NCBI GenBank assembly: GCA_964495375.1
Contig: CAZBWM010000029.1
Span: forward strand, 6,775-70,774
Origin: JAIESQ01 sp964495375
GTDB lineage: Bacteria; Planctomycetota; Planctomycetia; Pirellulales; JAEUIK01
Length of the DNA: 64,000 nucleotides
Reading direction: 5' to 3'
Both the position numbers and the translations under genes were made by a program. Position 1 is the first letter of the stretch. Every line of letters starts with the position of its first letter. The notes below the pieces were generated by a model that was not told the DNA's origin, ran no database searches, and saw only the letters and a program-made list of their open reading frames with translations. Of this stretch, positions 38,094-47,581 are shown one piece after another.

Positions 38094-39362
38094 ATGCACG
38101 ACGATCACCCCGTTACCGGACTCGATAGCCACGGCCGCGCCGAGCAGCAGGCCACTAGCGCCACGCGGCGTGACTTTCTGAAGACGGCCGGCGCCACCAT
38201 CGCCGTCCCTTACATCATCACGTCGACGGCGCTGGGCAACGACGAACGCCCAGCCGCCAGCGATCGGATCGTGATGGGCGGAATCGGCATCGGCAACATG
38301 GGCCGGGGCGATTGTGAATCGTTCCTCGGCCGCGGCGACGTGCAGTACGTGGCGGCCAGCGACGTTCGCCAAGGGGCTCGCGATTGGGCCAAGGCGCGCG
38401 TCGACAAGCATTACCAGAACGGCGATTGCCAGCTCTACAACGACTTTCGCGAATTGCTGGCCCGCACCGACATCGACGCCGTGCACGTCGCCACGCCCGA
38501 TCACTGGCACGCGATCATGGTCATCGAGGCCTGCCGCAGCGGCAAGGATGTCTATTGCCAGAAGCCCGAGACGCGCACCCTGCGCGAAGGGCCGCTGATG
38601 GTGCAGGCCGCGCGGCGTTACGCTCGCGTAGTCTCAGGTGGAAGCCAGCGCGTGCTGGAAGATTATCGCGACACCGTCAATCGCTGCTGGGGGGGCGAGC
38701 TGGGCAAAGTCAAATCGATCAACGTCAACGTCGGTCCGCTTTCGCAGCAGTGCAATCTGCCCGCGGAAGCAGCCCCGCCCGACATCGATTGGGAGCTGTG
38801 GCTCGGCCCTGCGCCCTGGGCGCCCTACAACAAGGCCCGCTGCGACGGCAACTTTTCGACGGCCGGCAATAGCTGGCGTTCGTATATCGACTACTCCGGT
38901 GGCGGCATGACCGACTGGGGCGCCCATCATTTCGGTGGCGCCACGTTCGCGGTCGATGTGCGCGAAATTCAGCCTGCCGAGATCGAGTATCACGACGAGA
39001 AAGAGGGGAAGTTCCTCACGTTCAAGTATCCCAACGGGATGTTGATCACCCACAATCGCCCCAACACCGGCAACCTGCATGTCGAGGGGTCGCCAGAAGA
39101 CAAAGTCGCGGCCAAGCCGGTGCCTAGTTACAAGGGCAACGGTGGCATCTACGGCGACTTCATCGAGTGCGTCAAGACGCGCGAGAAGCCGTTCCGCGAT
39201 ATCGAGCTGGCGGTGAACACCGTGGCCGTGAGTCACCTGGGGATCATCGCCTATACGCTGCAGCGCTCGCTGAAGTGGGACGCGGCGCGGCAAGAATTCC
39301 CCGGCGACGAAGAGGCGAATCGCTTCCTCGACCGGGCCCGCCGCGAGCCGTGGGTGCTGTAG
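38094..39362 (+). CDS. Tat-exported Gfo/Idh/MocA-family oxidoreductase
   Basis: 422 residues. N-terminal Tat signal TRRDFLKTAGATIAVPYIIT. The Rossmann domain follows (IVMGGIGIGNMGRGDCESFL, AASDVRQGARDWAKARVD, IDAVHVATPDHWHAIMVIEA). The motif normally EKP is VYCQKPETRTLREG, keeping the catalytic Lys. The C-terminal domain has DWELWLGPAPWAPYNKARCD and YSGGGMTDWGAHHFGGA. This subfamily is strongly expanded in Planctomycetota and probably acts on sugars or sugar acids in the periplasm. The two HEAT-repeat genes follow at once and are likely co-transcribed. Confidence 0.92.
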   Translation: MHDDHPVTGLDSHGRAEQQATSATRRDFLKTAGATIAVPYIITSTALGNDERPAASDRIVMGGIGIGNMGRGDCESFLGRGDVQYVAASDVRQGARDWAKARVDKHYQNGDCQLYNDFRELLARTDIDAVHVATPDHWHAIMVIEACRSGKDVYCQKPETRTLREGPLMVQAARRYARVVSGGSQRVLEDYRDTVNRCWGGELGKVKSINVNVGPLSQQCNLPAEAAPPDIDWELWLGPAPWAPYNKARCDGNFSTAGNSWRSYIDYSGGGMTDWGAHHFGGATFAVDVREIQPAEIEYHDEKEGKFLTFKYPNGMLITHNRPNTGNLHVEGSPEDKVAAKPVPSYKGNGGIYGDFIECVKTREKPFRDIELAVNTVAVSHLGIIAYTLQRSLKWDAARQEFPGDEEANRFLDRARREPWVL

Positions 39363-39435
39363 TTCCGCCACGGTGACTTTGCTTTCCAACTTCTGCAAAA
39401 CACGACAATACACCTACGAAATACGGGAATGCGAC

Positions 39436-40140
39436 ATGTTAGATCAAGCCTTCGATGCTTTGAAAACTTTTGACTGGGGGAGCGACCTCAACCAGCTCAG
39501 GCCGATTGACGACGCGGTGATCACCACGCGGCAGGACGCGGCCGCGCGCCAGGCCCTCGAAACACGCCTCGTCGAAGTGTTGGGGAGCAGCGCCTCGCGC
39601 GACGCCAAGGATTTCGTTTGTCGCGCGCTGATGGTGGTTGGTTCGGCGGCTGCGGTGCCTGCCCTGGCGGCCTTGCTGCCCGAGCACGATCACTCGCACA
39701 TGTCGCGCTACGCGCTGGAGCGCATTCCGGCGGATGAAGCGGCGCGTGCCTTACGAGAATCGCTGCCGAAAGTCAGCGGGCCGCTCAAGGTGGGGGTCAT
39801 CGGCTCGCTCGGTGTCCGCCGCGATGAAGCCAGCGTGCCGGCGCTGGCCGCGCTGCTAGCCGATGCCGATGCTGGTGTCGCCCGCGCAGCCGCCACGGCT
39901 CTCGGTGATATCGCCTCGCCCGATGCCGCCAAGGCGTTGTTGTCCAGCCGCGCAACGAACGCCGAAGTCACTGCGGCCGCCAACGATGCCCGGCTGGCCT
40001 GCGCCGACGGTTTACTCTCGGCAGGCAAGAAGGCGGAAGCGCTCGCGCTCTATAAGTCGCTGACGGGCGAGAATCAGCCGAAGCACGTGCGCCTGGCAGG
40101 CACGCGCGGCATGCTGGCTTGTGCCGGCAAGGCGCAATAG
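39436..40140 (+). CDS. HEAT-repeat protein
   Basis: 234 residues from ATG 39436 (MLDQAFDALKTFDWGSDLNQ). An upstream start at 39373 lacks support. Helical repeats of about 30 residues are visible (AAVPALAALLPEHDHSHMSR, ASVPALAALLADADAGVARAA), typical of HEAT/PBS-lyase repeats. No signal peptide. Proteins of this type commonly sit beside Gfo/Idh oxidoreductases in planctomycetes, where their role, likely protein binding, is unknown. Confidence 0.85.
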   Translation: MLDQAFDALKTFDWGSDLNQLRPIDDAVITTRQDAAARQALETRLVEVLGSSASRDAKDFVCRALMVVGSAAAVPALAALLPEHDHSHMSRYALERIPADEAARALRESLPKVSGPLKVGVIGSLGVRRDEASVPALAALLADADAGVARAAATALGDIASPDAAKALLSSRATNAEVTAAANDARLACADGLLSAGKKAEALALYKSLTGENQPKHVRLAGTRGMLACAGKAQ

Positions 40141-40142
40141 CC

Positions 40143-41636
40143 ATGCCTTCGATTTTCAACGAGCGCCCAAGGAGCGTCGCCCGACGCATCGCCTGGCAAG
40201 TGCGCACGCGGTTTCAGCAGGCGGGCGCGCTGGTGATTCTCGCATGCGCCTCGGCAACGGGTTCATTTTGGTTGCCTGGTGCCTTGGCCGAAGACGAACC
40301 GGCAGCACCCGCGGCCAACGCCGAACCCGATGGCGAACTGCTTAAGATGGTGCTCGACCTGCTCGGCGAGAAGGACAAGGATCTCCGCGCGCTGGGCTTC
40401 GATCAGGTGCGTACCGAGGTCAAAGGCGCGGCAGCTACGCGCGAGATTGCGGCGCGACTGTCTCAGTTGCCAGACGAAACTCAAGTGGGACTGCTGAAAG
40501 CACTCGCCGATCGGGGTGACCCAGCCGCCCGCCCCGCCGTGCTCGAAGTTTTGACGACTTCGGAAGTTGAACCTGTGCGAGTGGCAGCGATCGAGGCTCT
40601 GGGCGCGTTTGGCAATGTGGACGATTTGCCGCGAATTGTCGATTCCTTGAAGTCGATTGTCGATGGGGAACGCAACGCCGCACAGCGAAGCCTGGTGCGA
40701 CTAACGGGCGATGATGTTTCGACCGCCATCGTCGAACAATTGAAGTCAGTGAAATACCCGCTGAGCCGCAAGTTGCTGATTGAAGTTCTTGCCGAACGAC
40801 GGGCGCTAGATGCTGTGCCCCAGATTCTGGCGTATGGTTCGGACAAAGACCAGGCAGTGCGTACCACGGCAATCAAGGCACTCAGTGAGCTTGCGACGCT
40901 CCAGGATCTTTCAGGGCTCATGCAACTCGTGCTCAAAGCTTCCCCCGGTGCCGAGCGCGAAGCCCTCGAAAAGTGCGTGACACAAATCTGCAATCGCGGG
41001 GAGGGAAATCAAGACCGCTCGAAGCCGCTCTTGGCGGCGATGGACGCCCTCAGGCCCGACGAGCGCTTGATCTTGCTCCCGACGTTAGGCCGCGTGGGCG
41101 GAGATGCCGCGATGTCGGCGATCGACGATGCCCTCACCGATCAGGACACACACCGCCACGAGGTGGGCGTACGCGCCCTTTGCAATTGGCCCGATGCGTC
41201 GGTCGCGCCGCGGCTGATCAAGTTGGCGAACGATACAGCGCAGCCTGCCGCACTGCGAGCCTTGGCGTTGTCGGCTTTGATTCGCGTGGCTCCGCTGCCC
41301 GACAAACGTCCTGATGCCGAGCGGCTCGAACTGCTCAAGCAAGTGATGGCGATGTGTACGCGCGACGAGGATCGACAGCAAGTAATCCGCCGCGCCCGCG
41401 CGATTCGCTCGATCGAAACCCTCCATTTCCTGATTCCTTACTTGGATCAACCTCAATTCGCGCAACAGGCGTGCGAGAGTATCGTCGAGCTAGCGCATCA
41501 TCGTGGTTTGCGCGAGCCGAACAAAAAGGAGTTCGATCCCGTGCTCGACCGAGTGATCGCCACGAGTAAGGACGCCGTCGTGGTCGAACGCGCGGGCCGC
41601 TACAAAAAGGATCAAACCTGGGTGCGGCCCAAGTAG
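40143..41636 (+). CDS. Exported HEAT-repeat protein
   Basis: 497 residues from ATG 40143, two bases after the previous stop, so translation is probably coupled. A hydrophobic segment (ALVILACASATGSFWLPGALA) marks a signal peptide. The rest is an array of HEAT-like units (ARPAVLEVLTTSEVEPVRVA, DAVPQILAYGSDKDQAVRTT, APRLIKLANDTAQPAALRAL). No catalytic motif. Likely a periplasmic scaffold paired with the gene before it. Confidence 0.87.
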   Translation: MPSIFNERPRSVARRIAWQVRTRFQQAGALVILACASATGSFWLPGALAEDEPAAPAANAEPDGELLKMVLDLLGEKDKDLRALGFDQVRTEVKGAAATREIAARLSQLPDETQVGLLKALADRGDPAARPAVLEVLTTSEVEPVRVAAIEALGAFGNVDDLPRIVDSLKSIVDGERNAAQRSLVRLTGDDVSTAIVEQLKSVKYPLSRKLLIEVLAERRALDAVPQILAYGSDKDQAVRTTAIKALSELATLQDLSGLMQLVLKASPGAEREALEKCVTQICNRGEGNQDRSKPLLAAMDALRPDERLILLPTLGRVGGDAAMSAIDDALTDQDTHRHEVGVRALCNWPDASVAPRLIKLANDTAQPAALRALALSALIRVAPLPDKRPDAERLELLKQVMAMCTRDEDRQQVIRRARAIRSIETLHFLIPYLDQPQFAQQACESIVELAHHRGLREPNKKEFDPVLDRVIATSKDAVVVERAGRYKKDQTWVRPK

Positions 41637-41909
41637 CCTTGCCCTACCGTCGCCGTCCATCACTCCTGCGAGGCGCTCCCGAGCTCAGGAGCTAGCCCAA
41701 GCTCCAGCCGTGGCAGCGCCGCATCTTGTTAGCTAGCAAACAGATGCGCTTCGATCCGGGGGGCCAGCTTCGCAAAGCTCGCCGTTCGACAAGCGGCGTA
41801 TCCTTTAGATACGATGAAGGCTTCTTGATCGTTGCTCGGAAACGAACCTGGAAGTAGGTCGCGCCATTTGGAACGAGCGGCGCGGCAGGCGGGGACGAGG
41901 AGGGTTGTG

Positions 41910-43358
41910 ATGGAAGGTCGGGTTCATGGAGCCAGCCGCGTCGGCGGTTGGGCCGCAACCGCGGCAGTGCTCGCATCGTTGGCATTGCTGGGTTGGTTGG
42001 GGCATGCCAGTCATTGGGACCCCGCCAAGATCTCACACATTTGGTCGGGCGAGCCCGAAGCTCATGCTCCGGCTCCGGTCAAACCTACCGCCCCTGCGCC
42101 AGCGCCCAGTGCAGAGGCCACGGAATCGGCGGCAGAACTGCCGGTGATTGAGTTTGCCTCGGCCGCCGCAGCCACCAAGTGCGGCATTGCCACCGGTGCG
42201 GCTGAAGAGCGCGCCATGGACGACTTCATCCGAGCAAATGGTGTTGTCGAATACGACCAAACTGCCTTGGCGCAATTGACGGTGCGCGTGCCGGGAGTCG
42301 TCTGGCGCGTGGAGAAACGCGTCGGCGACGTGGTCAACCGAGGCGACATCCTGGCCATCGTCGACGCCGCCGAAGTGGGCGAGGCCAAGGCCCACCTGCT
42401 CGAGGCCTGCGTCGAGTTCAATCTCAAACTACAAACCGTGGAGCGACTCCGCGACATCCGCACCGCCATTCCCGCCCGCGAGCTGCGCGAAGCCGAGGCT
42501 CAGCTTGAACTTTCCCGCGCGCACCGCTTCATTGCCATTCAGAAGCTTGTCAACCTAGGGTATCCGCTCCATCTCGACGACATCCAGGATCTGTCGGTCG
42601 AGGATCTCGCCTCACACCTGAATCTGCTGGGCTTGCCTCCGGCGTTGGCCAAAGAGACGGAGTCGGCCAACTTGTTTCCGCTGGTCGCTCCTTTCGCCGG
42701 CATCATCACGCACTGCGATATCGTGCGGGGAGAGACGGTCGACTCGTCGAAGCCGCAATACGTGCTGACGGACATCAGCCGCATGTGGCTCGATCTCGAT
42801 GTCCGACAAGAAGACGCATTGAAATTGCAAATCGGCGCGCCAGTCACTTTCGATACCGAGGCAGAAGCACGCCATGTATCGGGTAAATTGACCTGGATCG
42901 GCACCGAGATCGACACGCGCACCCGCACGATTCGCGCTCGGGCGGAAGTCGACAATCCGTTGCTCGACACTTCTCAGGTTGAGCCCGCGGCGCGGCGGCT
43001 GTTGCAAGCCGGAGCTTTCGGCACGGCCCACATTTTGATTGCCAACAATCCCGCGGCCGTAGTCGTGCCCAACGACGCCATGCATTGGCAATGGGAGATT
43101 GACAGCGAGTTAGTCTTTGTCCCTTCGGCCGACGGCCGCAGCTTCACGCCGCGCATTGTCCACAAGGGACTCGTGCGAGACGGCTTCGTGCAAATTCTGG
43201 AGGGTCTCAAGGCCGGCGAGCCCGTCGTCACGACAGGCACGCGCGTCTTGTCGTCCGAGCTGTCCGACCGTTTGCAACTGCATACCGGTGACAACGCCGA
43301 CTCCTCGCGCGTCTTCAACCACGTGCAGAATGTGGGCCCGCCTCCGACGCGTCCCTGA
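41910..43358 (+). CDS. RND heavy-metal efflux periplasmic adaptor (CusB/CzcB family)
   Basis: 482 residues. ATG 41910 is chosen because GAGGAGGG lies 6 bases upstream. The earlier in-frame start at 41832 is unsupported. One N-terminal membrane helix (WAATAAVLASLALLGWLG) is followed by an Ala/Pro-rich spacer, a barrel-sandwich hybrid domain (VRVPGVVWRVEKRVGDVVNRGDILAIVD), a helical hairpin and beta-barrel sections. It would bridge the inner-membrane pump encoded next to an outer-membrane channel. No channel gene is present nearby. The metal cannot be told from sequence. Confidence 0.88.
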   Translation: MEGRVHGASRVGGWAATAAVLASLALLGWLGHASHWDPAKISHIWSGEPEAHAPAPVKPTAPAPAPSAEATESAAELPVIEFASAAAATKCGIATGAAEERAMDDFIRANGVVEYDQTALAQLTVRVPGVVWRVEKRVGDVVNRGDILAIVDAAEVGEAKAHLLEACVEFNLKLQTVERLRDIRTAIPARELREAEAQLELSRAHRFIAIQKLVNLGYPLHLDDIQDLSVEDLASHLNLLGLPPALAKETESANLFPLVAPFAGIITHCDIVRGETVDSSKPQYVLTDISRMWLDLDVRQEDALKLQIGAPVTFDTEAEARHVSGKLTWIGTEIDTRTRTIRARAEVDNPLLDTSQVEPAARRLLQAGAFGTAHILIANNPAAVVVPNDAMHWQWEIDSELVFVPSADGRSFTPRIVHKGLVRDGFVQILEGLKAGEPVVTTGTRVLSSELSDRLQLHTGDNADSSRVFNHVQNVGPPPTRP

Positions 43359-43463
43359 TCGCCGGCAGACACTGCCCCCAGCTGACGTCGCCTGCGATGT
43401 CCGCCAGCCGGTGCGTTTCTTCGCGTTGCAGCCAAGCCACATTTCCCAAACAGATCGCCCACG

Positions 43464-46400
43464 ATGCTGACGAGAATCATCACCTGGTCTTTGAGCCATC
43501 GCGGCCTGGTCGTCACGGCGACCGCCTTGATCGCCTTGGCGGGTGTGATCTCGCTGCGCGCGCTAAATATCGACGCCTTTCCCGACACGACCCCCGTTCA
43601 GGTCCAAGTCAACACCGACGTGCCGGGCCTGGTGGCCACCGAAGTCGAACGCCTGGTGACCTATCCGATCGAACTGTTGATGGGTGGCCTCCCCGGCCTG
43701 GTCGAAGTGCGATCGATTTCGCAATTCGGTCTCTCGCAGGTCACGGTGACCTTCGACGACGAGACCGACATTTATCTTGTGCGCAGCCTGATTCAGCAGC
43801 GGCTAACAACGGTCGAGATGCCCGCCGGCGTTCCGCGCCCCGAGCTGGGTCCCGTCGCGACGGGCCTGGGCGAAGTATTCCACTATGTGCTCGCGCCCGA
43901 TGAGGGGCCGCAGGCCATGGATCTCACGGCGATCCGCACCTTGCAAGACTGGGAGGTGCGGCCTGAGCTGCGCACGGTGCCCGGCGCTGCCGAGATCAAC
44001 ACCTGGGGGGGCCTGAAAAAACAATATCAGGTCCGGCTGAACCCCAACCTGCTCTTCAAATACGAGCTGACATTTCAGCAGGTCGTCGAAGCGCTCGAGA
44101 CCAACAATCTCAACGTCGGTGGCGGTTACATCGACCGCAAGGGTGACATGCTCCTGGTGCATGGCATCGCCCGCGTGATCAGCGCCGAGCAAATAGGCGA
44201 CATTCAGATTGCCGCCTTCGACGGCGTGCCGGTCTACGTTAAAGACGTTTCCGAAGTGGTCATCGGTCACGAGCTGCGCCGGGGCCTGGTCACTGCCGAC
44301 GGTCGGGGTGAAGTCCTCCTCGGCCTGGGCTTCATGCGTATCGGCGAGAACAGCCACGCGGTCACCAAGGCGCTCGCCGACAAATTTGCAGAGGCCAGGC
44401 AGCTTCTGCCCGAGGGCGTTAAAGCCGATGTCCTCTACGATCGCACTGAACTGGTCGACGCGGTGATCGCCACGGTGCGCAACAACTTGTGCGAAGGCGC
44501 ATTGTTGGTCGTGACGATCCTGTATCTCTTCCTCGGCAATTTGCGGGCCGGCCTGGTGGCCGCCGCCGGCATTCCCTTGTGCATGCTCTTCGCCTTCACC
44601 GGCATGTACTGGCTGGGGATCGCGGGCACACTGCTGAGCTTGGGTGCGATCGACTTCGGCATCGTCGTCGATAGCTCGGTCGTTGTGATCGAGAGTATCG
44701 TCAGGCATCTAGGACACGCCGGCGCGGTCGATGGTCCCACACGCCTGCGGATCATTCGCAACGCGGTGGTCGAAGTGCGCAAGCCCGCGGTCTTCGGCCA
44801 ATTGATTATCATGATCGTCTATCTCCCGATTCTCACCCTGCAGGGAGTCGAGGGGAAAATGTTCCGCCCCATGGCACTCACGGTCATGCTGGTGCTGTTG
44901 GGCTCGCTCATTCTCTCACTCACGCTGACACCCGTCTTGGCGAGCTTTGCGCTCCCCAAGCACGTCAGCGAGCGCGACATTCTGCTGGTGCGCGTTAGCA
45001 AGACCTTTTACGCTGCCGTGCTGCGGCGCGTGCTGAATTTCAAAGTGGCGATCTGCCTTGTCGCGGCCGGTTGCTTGGCAGTCGCCGGGCTGCTGGCAGT
45101 CAATCTAGGAACGGAGTTCATTCCGCAGTTGGCCGAAGGGGCCATCGTGATTGGCGTGCGCTATCCCCCCGGCACGAGCTATCTCGAATCGGCCAAGAAC
45201 AACACCCTGATCGAGCAAGAGCTGCTGCGCAAGTTTCCGCAGGAGATCAAACACGTCTGGAGCCGCGTGGGCGAGCCAGACATCAACACCGATGCCGGCA
45301 CTCCCGAGACGACTGACATGTTTGTCACGCTGCAGCCTCGCTCCGAGTGGAAGCAGGCGAAATCGCAGGTCGAGCTGGTGGGGGTCATGGAAAAGACCCT
45401 GTCCGACTTCCGCGGTCGCACCATCTGGTTCACGCAGCCGATCGAGATGCGGCTTAACGAAATGCTCACCGGCGTGCGTGCCGATTTAGCGCTCAAGCTC
45501 TTCGGCAACGAATTGGACACCCTGATCGCTACGGCCAACAAGATCGCGACCTCACTGCGTGATATCCCGGGCTGCGTCGATCTGGCCGTCGACGACGTGG
45601 CCGGGCAGCCGATCCTGCAGATCCAACTCGAGCGTGACGAAATCGCCCGCTACGGTATCTCGGCCGAGTCGGTGATGGACGTCGTCGAGGCGGTCTCGGG
45701 AAAAACAGTAGGGCAGGTGATCGAAGGTCAGTTGCGATTTCCGCTCGCCGTCGTGCTGCCTCCCGATTTTCGCACCAATCCCAGCATTCTCGCCGAATTG
45801 ATGCTGGCAACCCCATCGGGCAACCGCATTCCGTTGACGCGCGTCGCCGGCATTCGCGAAGTGCGCGGCGCCAAGTACATCACCCGCGAGTGGAGCAAAC
45901 GCCGCATCACCATTCAGTGCAACGTCCGTGGGCGGGATATCGGCAGCTTCGTTGCTCAGGCCCAGCAGGTAGTCGGGCAGAACGTCGAGATGCCCAAGAA
46001 CTATCGACTCGAATGGGGTGGGCAGTTCGAGAACATGCGCCGCGCCCAGCAACGCTTGTTAATTGTTGTGCCGCTGGCGCTGGGGCTGATCATCGGGTTG
46101 TTGTTTCTGACGTTTCGCAATGTGATCGATACGGCGATCGTCTTCGCCAGCGTGCCGTTCGCCTGCGTGGGTGGCATTGTCGCCCTGTGGTTCCGCGAGA
46201 TGCCGCTGTCGATCTCGGCGGCCGTGGGCTTCATCACGCTCTCGGGCGTTTCCGTGTTAACGAGCATGATTCTCGTCTCTGCCGTGCGCAATAACCTCGA
46301 AGCCGCGCAGGACCCACATACCGCCGTCACCAATGCATCGCTCGATAGCTTAAGAACGATCCTGATGACCGCCCTCGTGGCCAGCGTTGGCTTCTTGCCG

Positions 46401-46553
46401 ATGGCCTCGAGTAGCGGAATGGGGGCCGAAGTGCAGCGCCCCCTGGCCACCGTCGTCATCGGCGGGGTGATCACGTCGATGCTGATGACGCTCTTCGTGC
46501 TTCCCGTGCTCTGCGCGGGTCTCAGCTCGCCCGCCACGGACGAGTTGGAATAG
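43464..46553 (+). CDS. Heavy-metal efflux RND transporter (CusA/CzcA family)
   Basis: 1029 residues, the usual length. It begins MLTRIITWSLSHRGLVV with the first membrane helix, then NIDAFPDTTPVQVQVNTDVPG typical of the HME branch. Proton-relay helix 4 reads LGAIDFGIVVDSSVVVIES, matching the DFGxxVD signature. The second half repeats the fold (LGTEFIPQLAEGAIVIGVRY; PLALGLIIGLLFLTFRNVID). Inner-membrane proton-driven exporter of mono- or divalent metal ions, working with the adaptor gene 105 bases upstream. It lies directly before the RiPP cassette, 195 bases from the MNIO start. Confidence 0.93.
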   Translation: MLTRIITWSLSHRGLVVTATALIALAGVISLRALNIDAFPDTTPVQVQVNTDVPGLVATEVERLVTYPIELLMGGLPGLVEVRSISQFGLSQVTVTFDDETDIYLVRSLIQQRLTTVEMPAGVPRPELGPVATGLGEVFHYVLAPDEGPQAMDLTAIRTLQDWEVRPELRTVPGAAEINTWGGLKKQYQVRLNPNLLFKYELTFQQVVEALETNNLNVGGGYIDRKGDMLLVHGIARVISAEQIGDIQIAAFDGVPVYVKDVSEVVIGHELRRGLVTADGRGEVLLGLGFMRIGENSHAVTKALADKFAEARQLLPEGVKADVLYDRTELVDAVIATVRNNLCEGALLVVTILYLFLGNLRAGLVAAAGIPLCMLFAFTGMYWLGIAGTLLSLGAIDFGIVVDSSVVVIESIVRHLGHAGAVDGPTRLRIIRNAVVEVRKPAVFGQLIIMIVYLPILTLQGVEGKMFRPMALTVMLVLLGSLILSLTLTPVLASFALPKHVSERDILLVRVSKTFYAAVLRRVLNFKVAICLVAAGCLAVAGLLAVNLGTEFIPQLAEGAIVIGVRYPPGTSYLESAKNNTLIEQELLRKFPQEIKHVWSRVGEPDINTDAGTPETTDMFVTLQPRSEWKQAKSQVELVGVMEKTLSDFRGRTIWFTQPIEMRLNEMLTGVRADLALKLFGNELDTLIATANKIATSLRDIPGCVDLAVDDVAGQPILQIQLERDEIARYGISAESVMDVVEAVSGKTVGQVIEGQLRFPLAVVLPPDFRTNPSILAELMLATPSGNRIPLTRVAGIREVRGAKYITREWSKRRITIQCNVRGRDIGSFVAQAQQVVGQNVEMPKNYRLEWGGQFENMRRAQQRLLIVVPLALGLIIGLLFLTFRNVIDTAIVFASVPFACVGGIVALWFREMPLSISAAVGFITLSGVSVLTSMILVSAVRNNLEAAQDPHTAVTNASLDSLRTILMTALVASVGFLPMASSSGMGAEVQRPLATVVIGGVITSMLMTLFVLPVLCAGLSSPATDELE

Positions 46554-46747
46554 CAAAGCCGACCGTCGCACCGCGCTTGCTGCCTTCCGCCGATCGTCTG
46601 GCGCTTCTCGCCGTCGCCCTGTAACAAAGCCGGCGCTTTCTCGCTTGGGCAGTTAGGCCCATTTCGCGTCCCTTGAATTCGCCGTTGGCACCGCGCCCGC
46701 GAGTCGCGAACTTTGGGGCCCATTCCTCGAGCCCCGAGCGATTTGCC

Positions 46748-47581
46748 ATGCTGCCGGCAACAGGGTACGCGCTGCGAAACGAGAATCGCCCCTTCGCCGA
46801 CGACCCGGCCTGGAACGCCGTGGAGGTCGATTTCCTCCGGGCGTGTCATCCGCTGCGGACCGAGCCATTCTTGACGGATCTGAACTTCGATTACGTCAGT
46901 ATCCACTCGCTGGAGTTGTCGGTCTGTAGTCCTGACGCTCCCGATCCACGGTTTCTCGACGCGCTGGTTGAAATCGCCCGCGAGAATCGGGCCGTCGCCA
47001 TCACCGATCACCTGGGCTTTACGCACGGCGTGGCGGGGGGCGCCGGGGTGGGTCACGTCACGGCCCCGCCGTTCACGCAGGCCGCTTTCGACGCGACCTG
47101 CCGAAACATCGATCACATTCAGCGGCACTTCGGCGAGTACCGCTTTTACGTGGAAAACCTCGCCCATTTCTTCCAGTGGCAAGGCACACTCGACGAAGCC
47201 GATTTCATGATCGGCGTGCTCGAGCGCACCGGTTGCGGTCTGCTGCTCGATGTGACCAACGCCTACGCGAACGAGCGCAACTTTGGCACTTCGGCCGGCG
47301 ATTTCATCCGCGCGATCGTCCCCGCAGCCAGCAGAGTGCAAATGCACCTGGCGGGGGGCTTTTTCGATGACGACCGGGGCCGGTACATCGACAGCCATTC
47401 GGAGCCGATTCCCGCCGAAGTCTGGACGCTCTATGAAGAAGCAGTCGCCCTGAGCGGGTCGCGGCTCGACGCCGTGTTTATCGAACGCGATTGGAACTTT
47501 CCGACCGAAGCTGGCTGGCGCAACGAAGTTCACAAAGCTCGGCACCTGCTCGATGCGGCGCACGCCGCGGCGGTGTCGTGA
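46748..47581 (+). CDS. DUF692 / MNIO-family metalloenzyme (MbnB/TglH-like)
   Basis: 277 residues from ATG 46748 (MLPATGYALRNENRPF). A TTG 75 bases upstream is an alternative. The multinuclear non-heme iron oxidative enzyme signature is complete: His53 (SIHSLELS), Asp87-His88 (TDHLGF), Glu136-Asn137 (VENLAH), Asp168 and Asn171 (LLLDVTNAY), His200 (MHLAGG), Asp215 and His217 (YIDSHSEPIPAEVW) and Glu246 (FIERDWNFP). Characterised members oxidatively modify cysteine or other residues of a ribosomal peptide, as in methanobactin, 3-thiaglutamate and bufferin pathways. The next gene overlaps by one base and encodes the expected partner, and a precursor-like gene follows. I infer it modifies Cys residues of the 69-residue peptide. 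Confidence 0.9.
   Translation: MLPATGYALRNENRPFADDPAWNAVEVDFLRACHPLRTEPFLTDLNFDYVSIHSLELSVCSPDAPDPRFLDALVEIARENRAVAITDHLGFTHGVAGGAGVGHVTAPPFTQAAFDATCRNIDHIQRHFGEYRFYVENLAHFFQWQGTLDEADFMIGVLERTGCGLLLDVTNAYANERNFGTSAGDFIRAIVPAASRVQMHLAGGFFDDDRGRYIDSHSEPIPAEVWTLYEEAVALSGSRLDAVFIERDWNFPTEAGWRNEVHKARHLLDAAHAAAVS

Noticed and set aside
46001..47563. 520-residue minus-strand ORF opposite cusA and the MNIO gene
   Set aside because: It crosses two genes with strong motifs on the plus strand. Its composition is that of a reverse-complement shadow.
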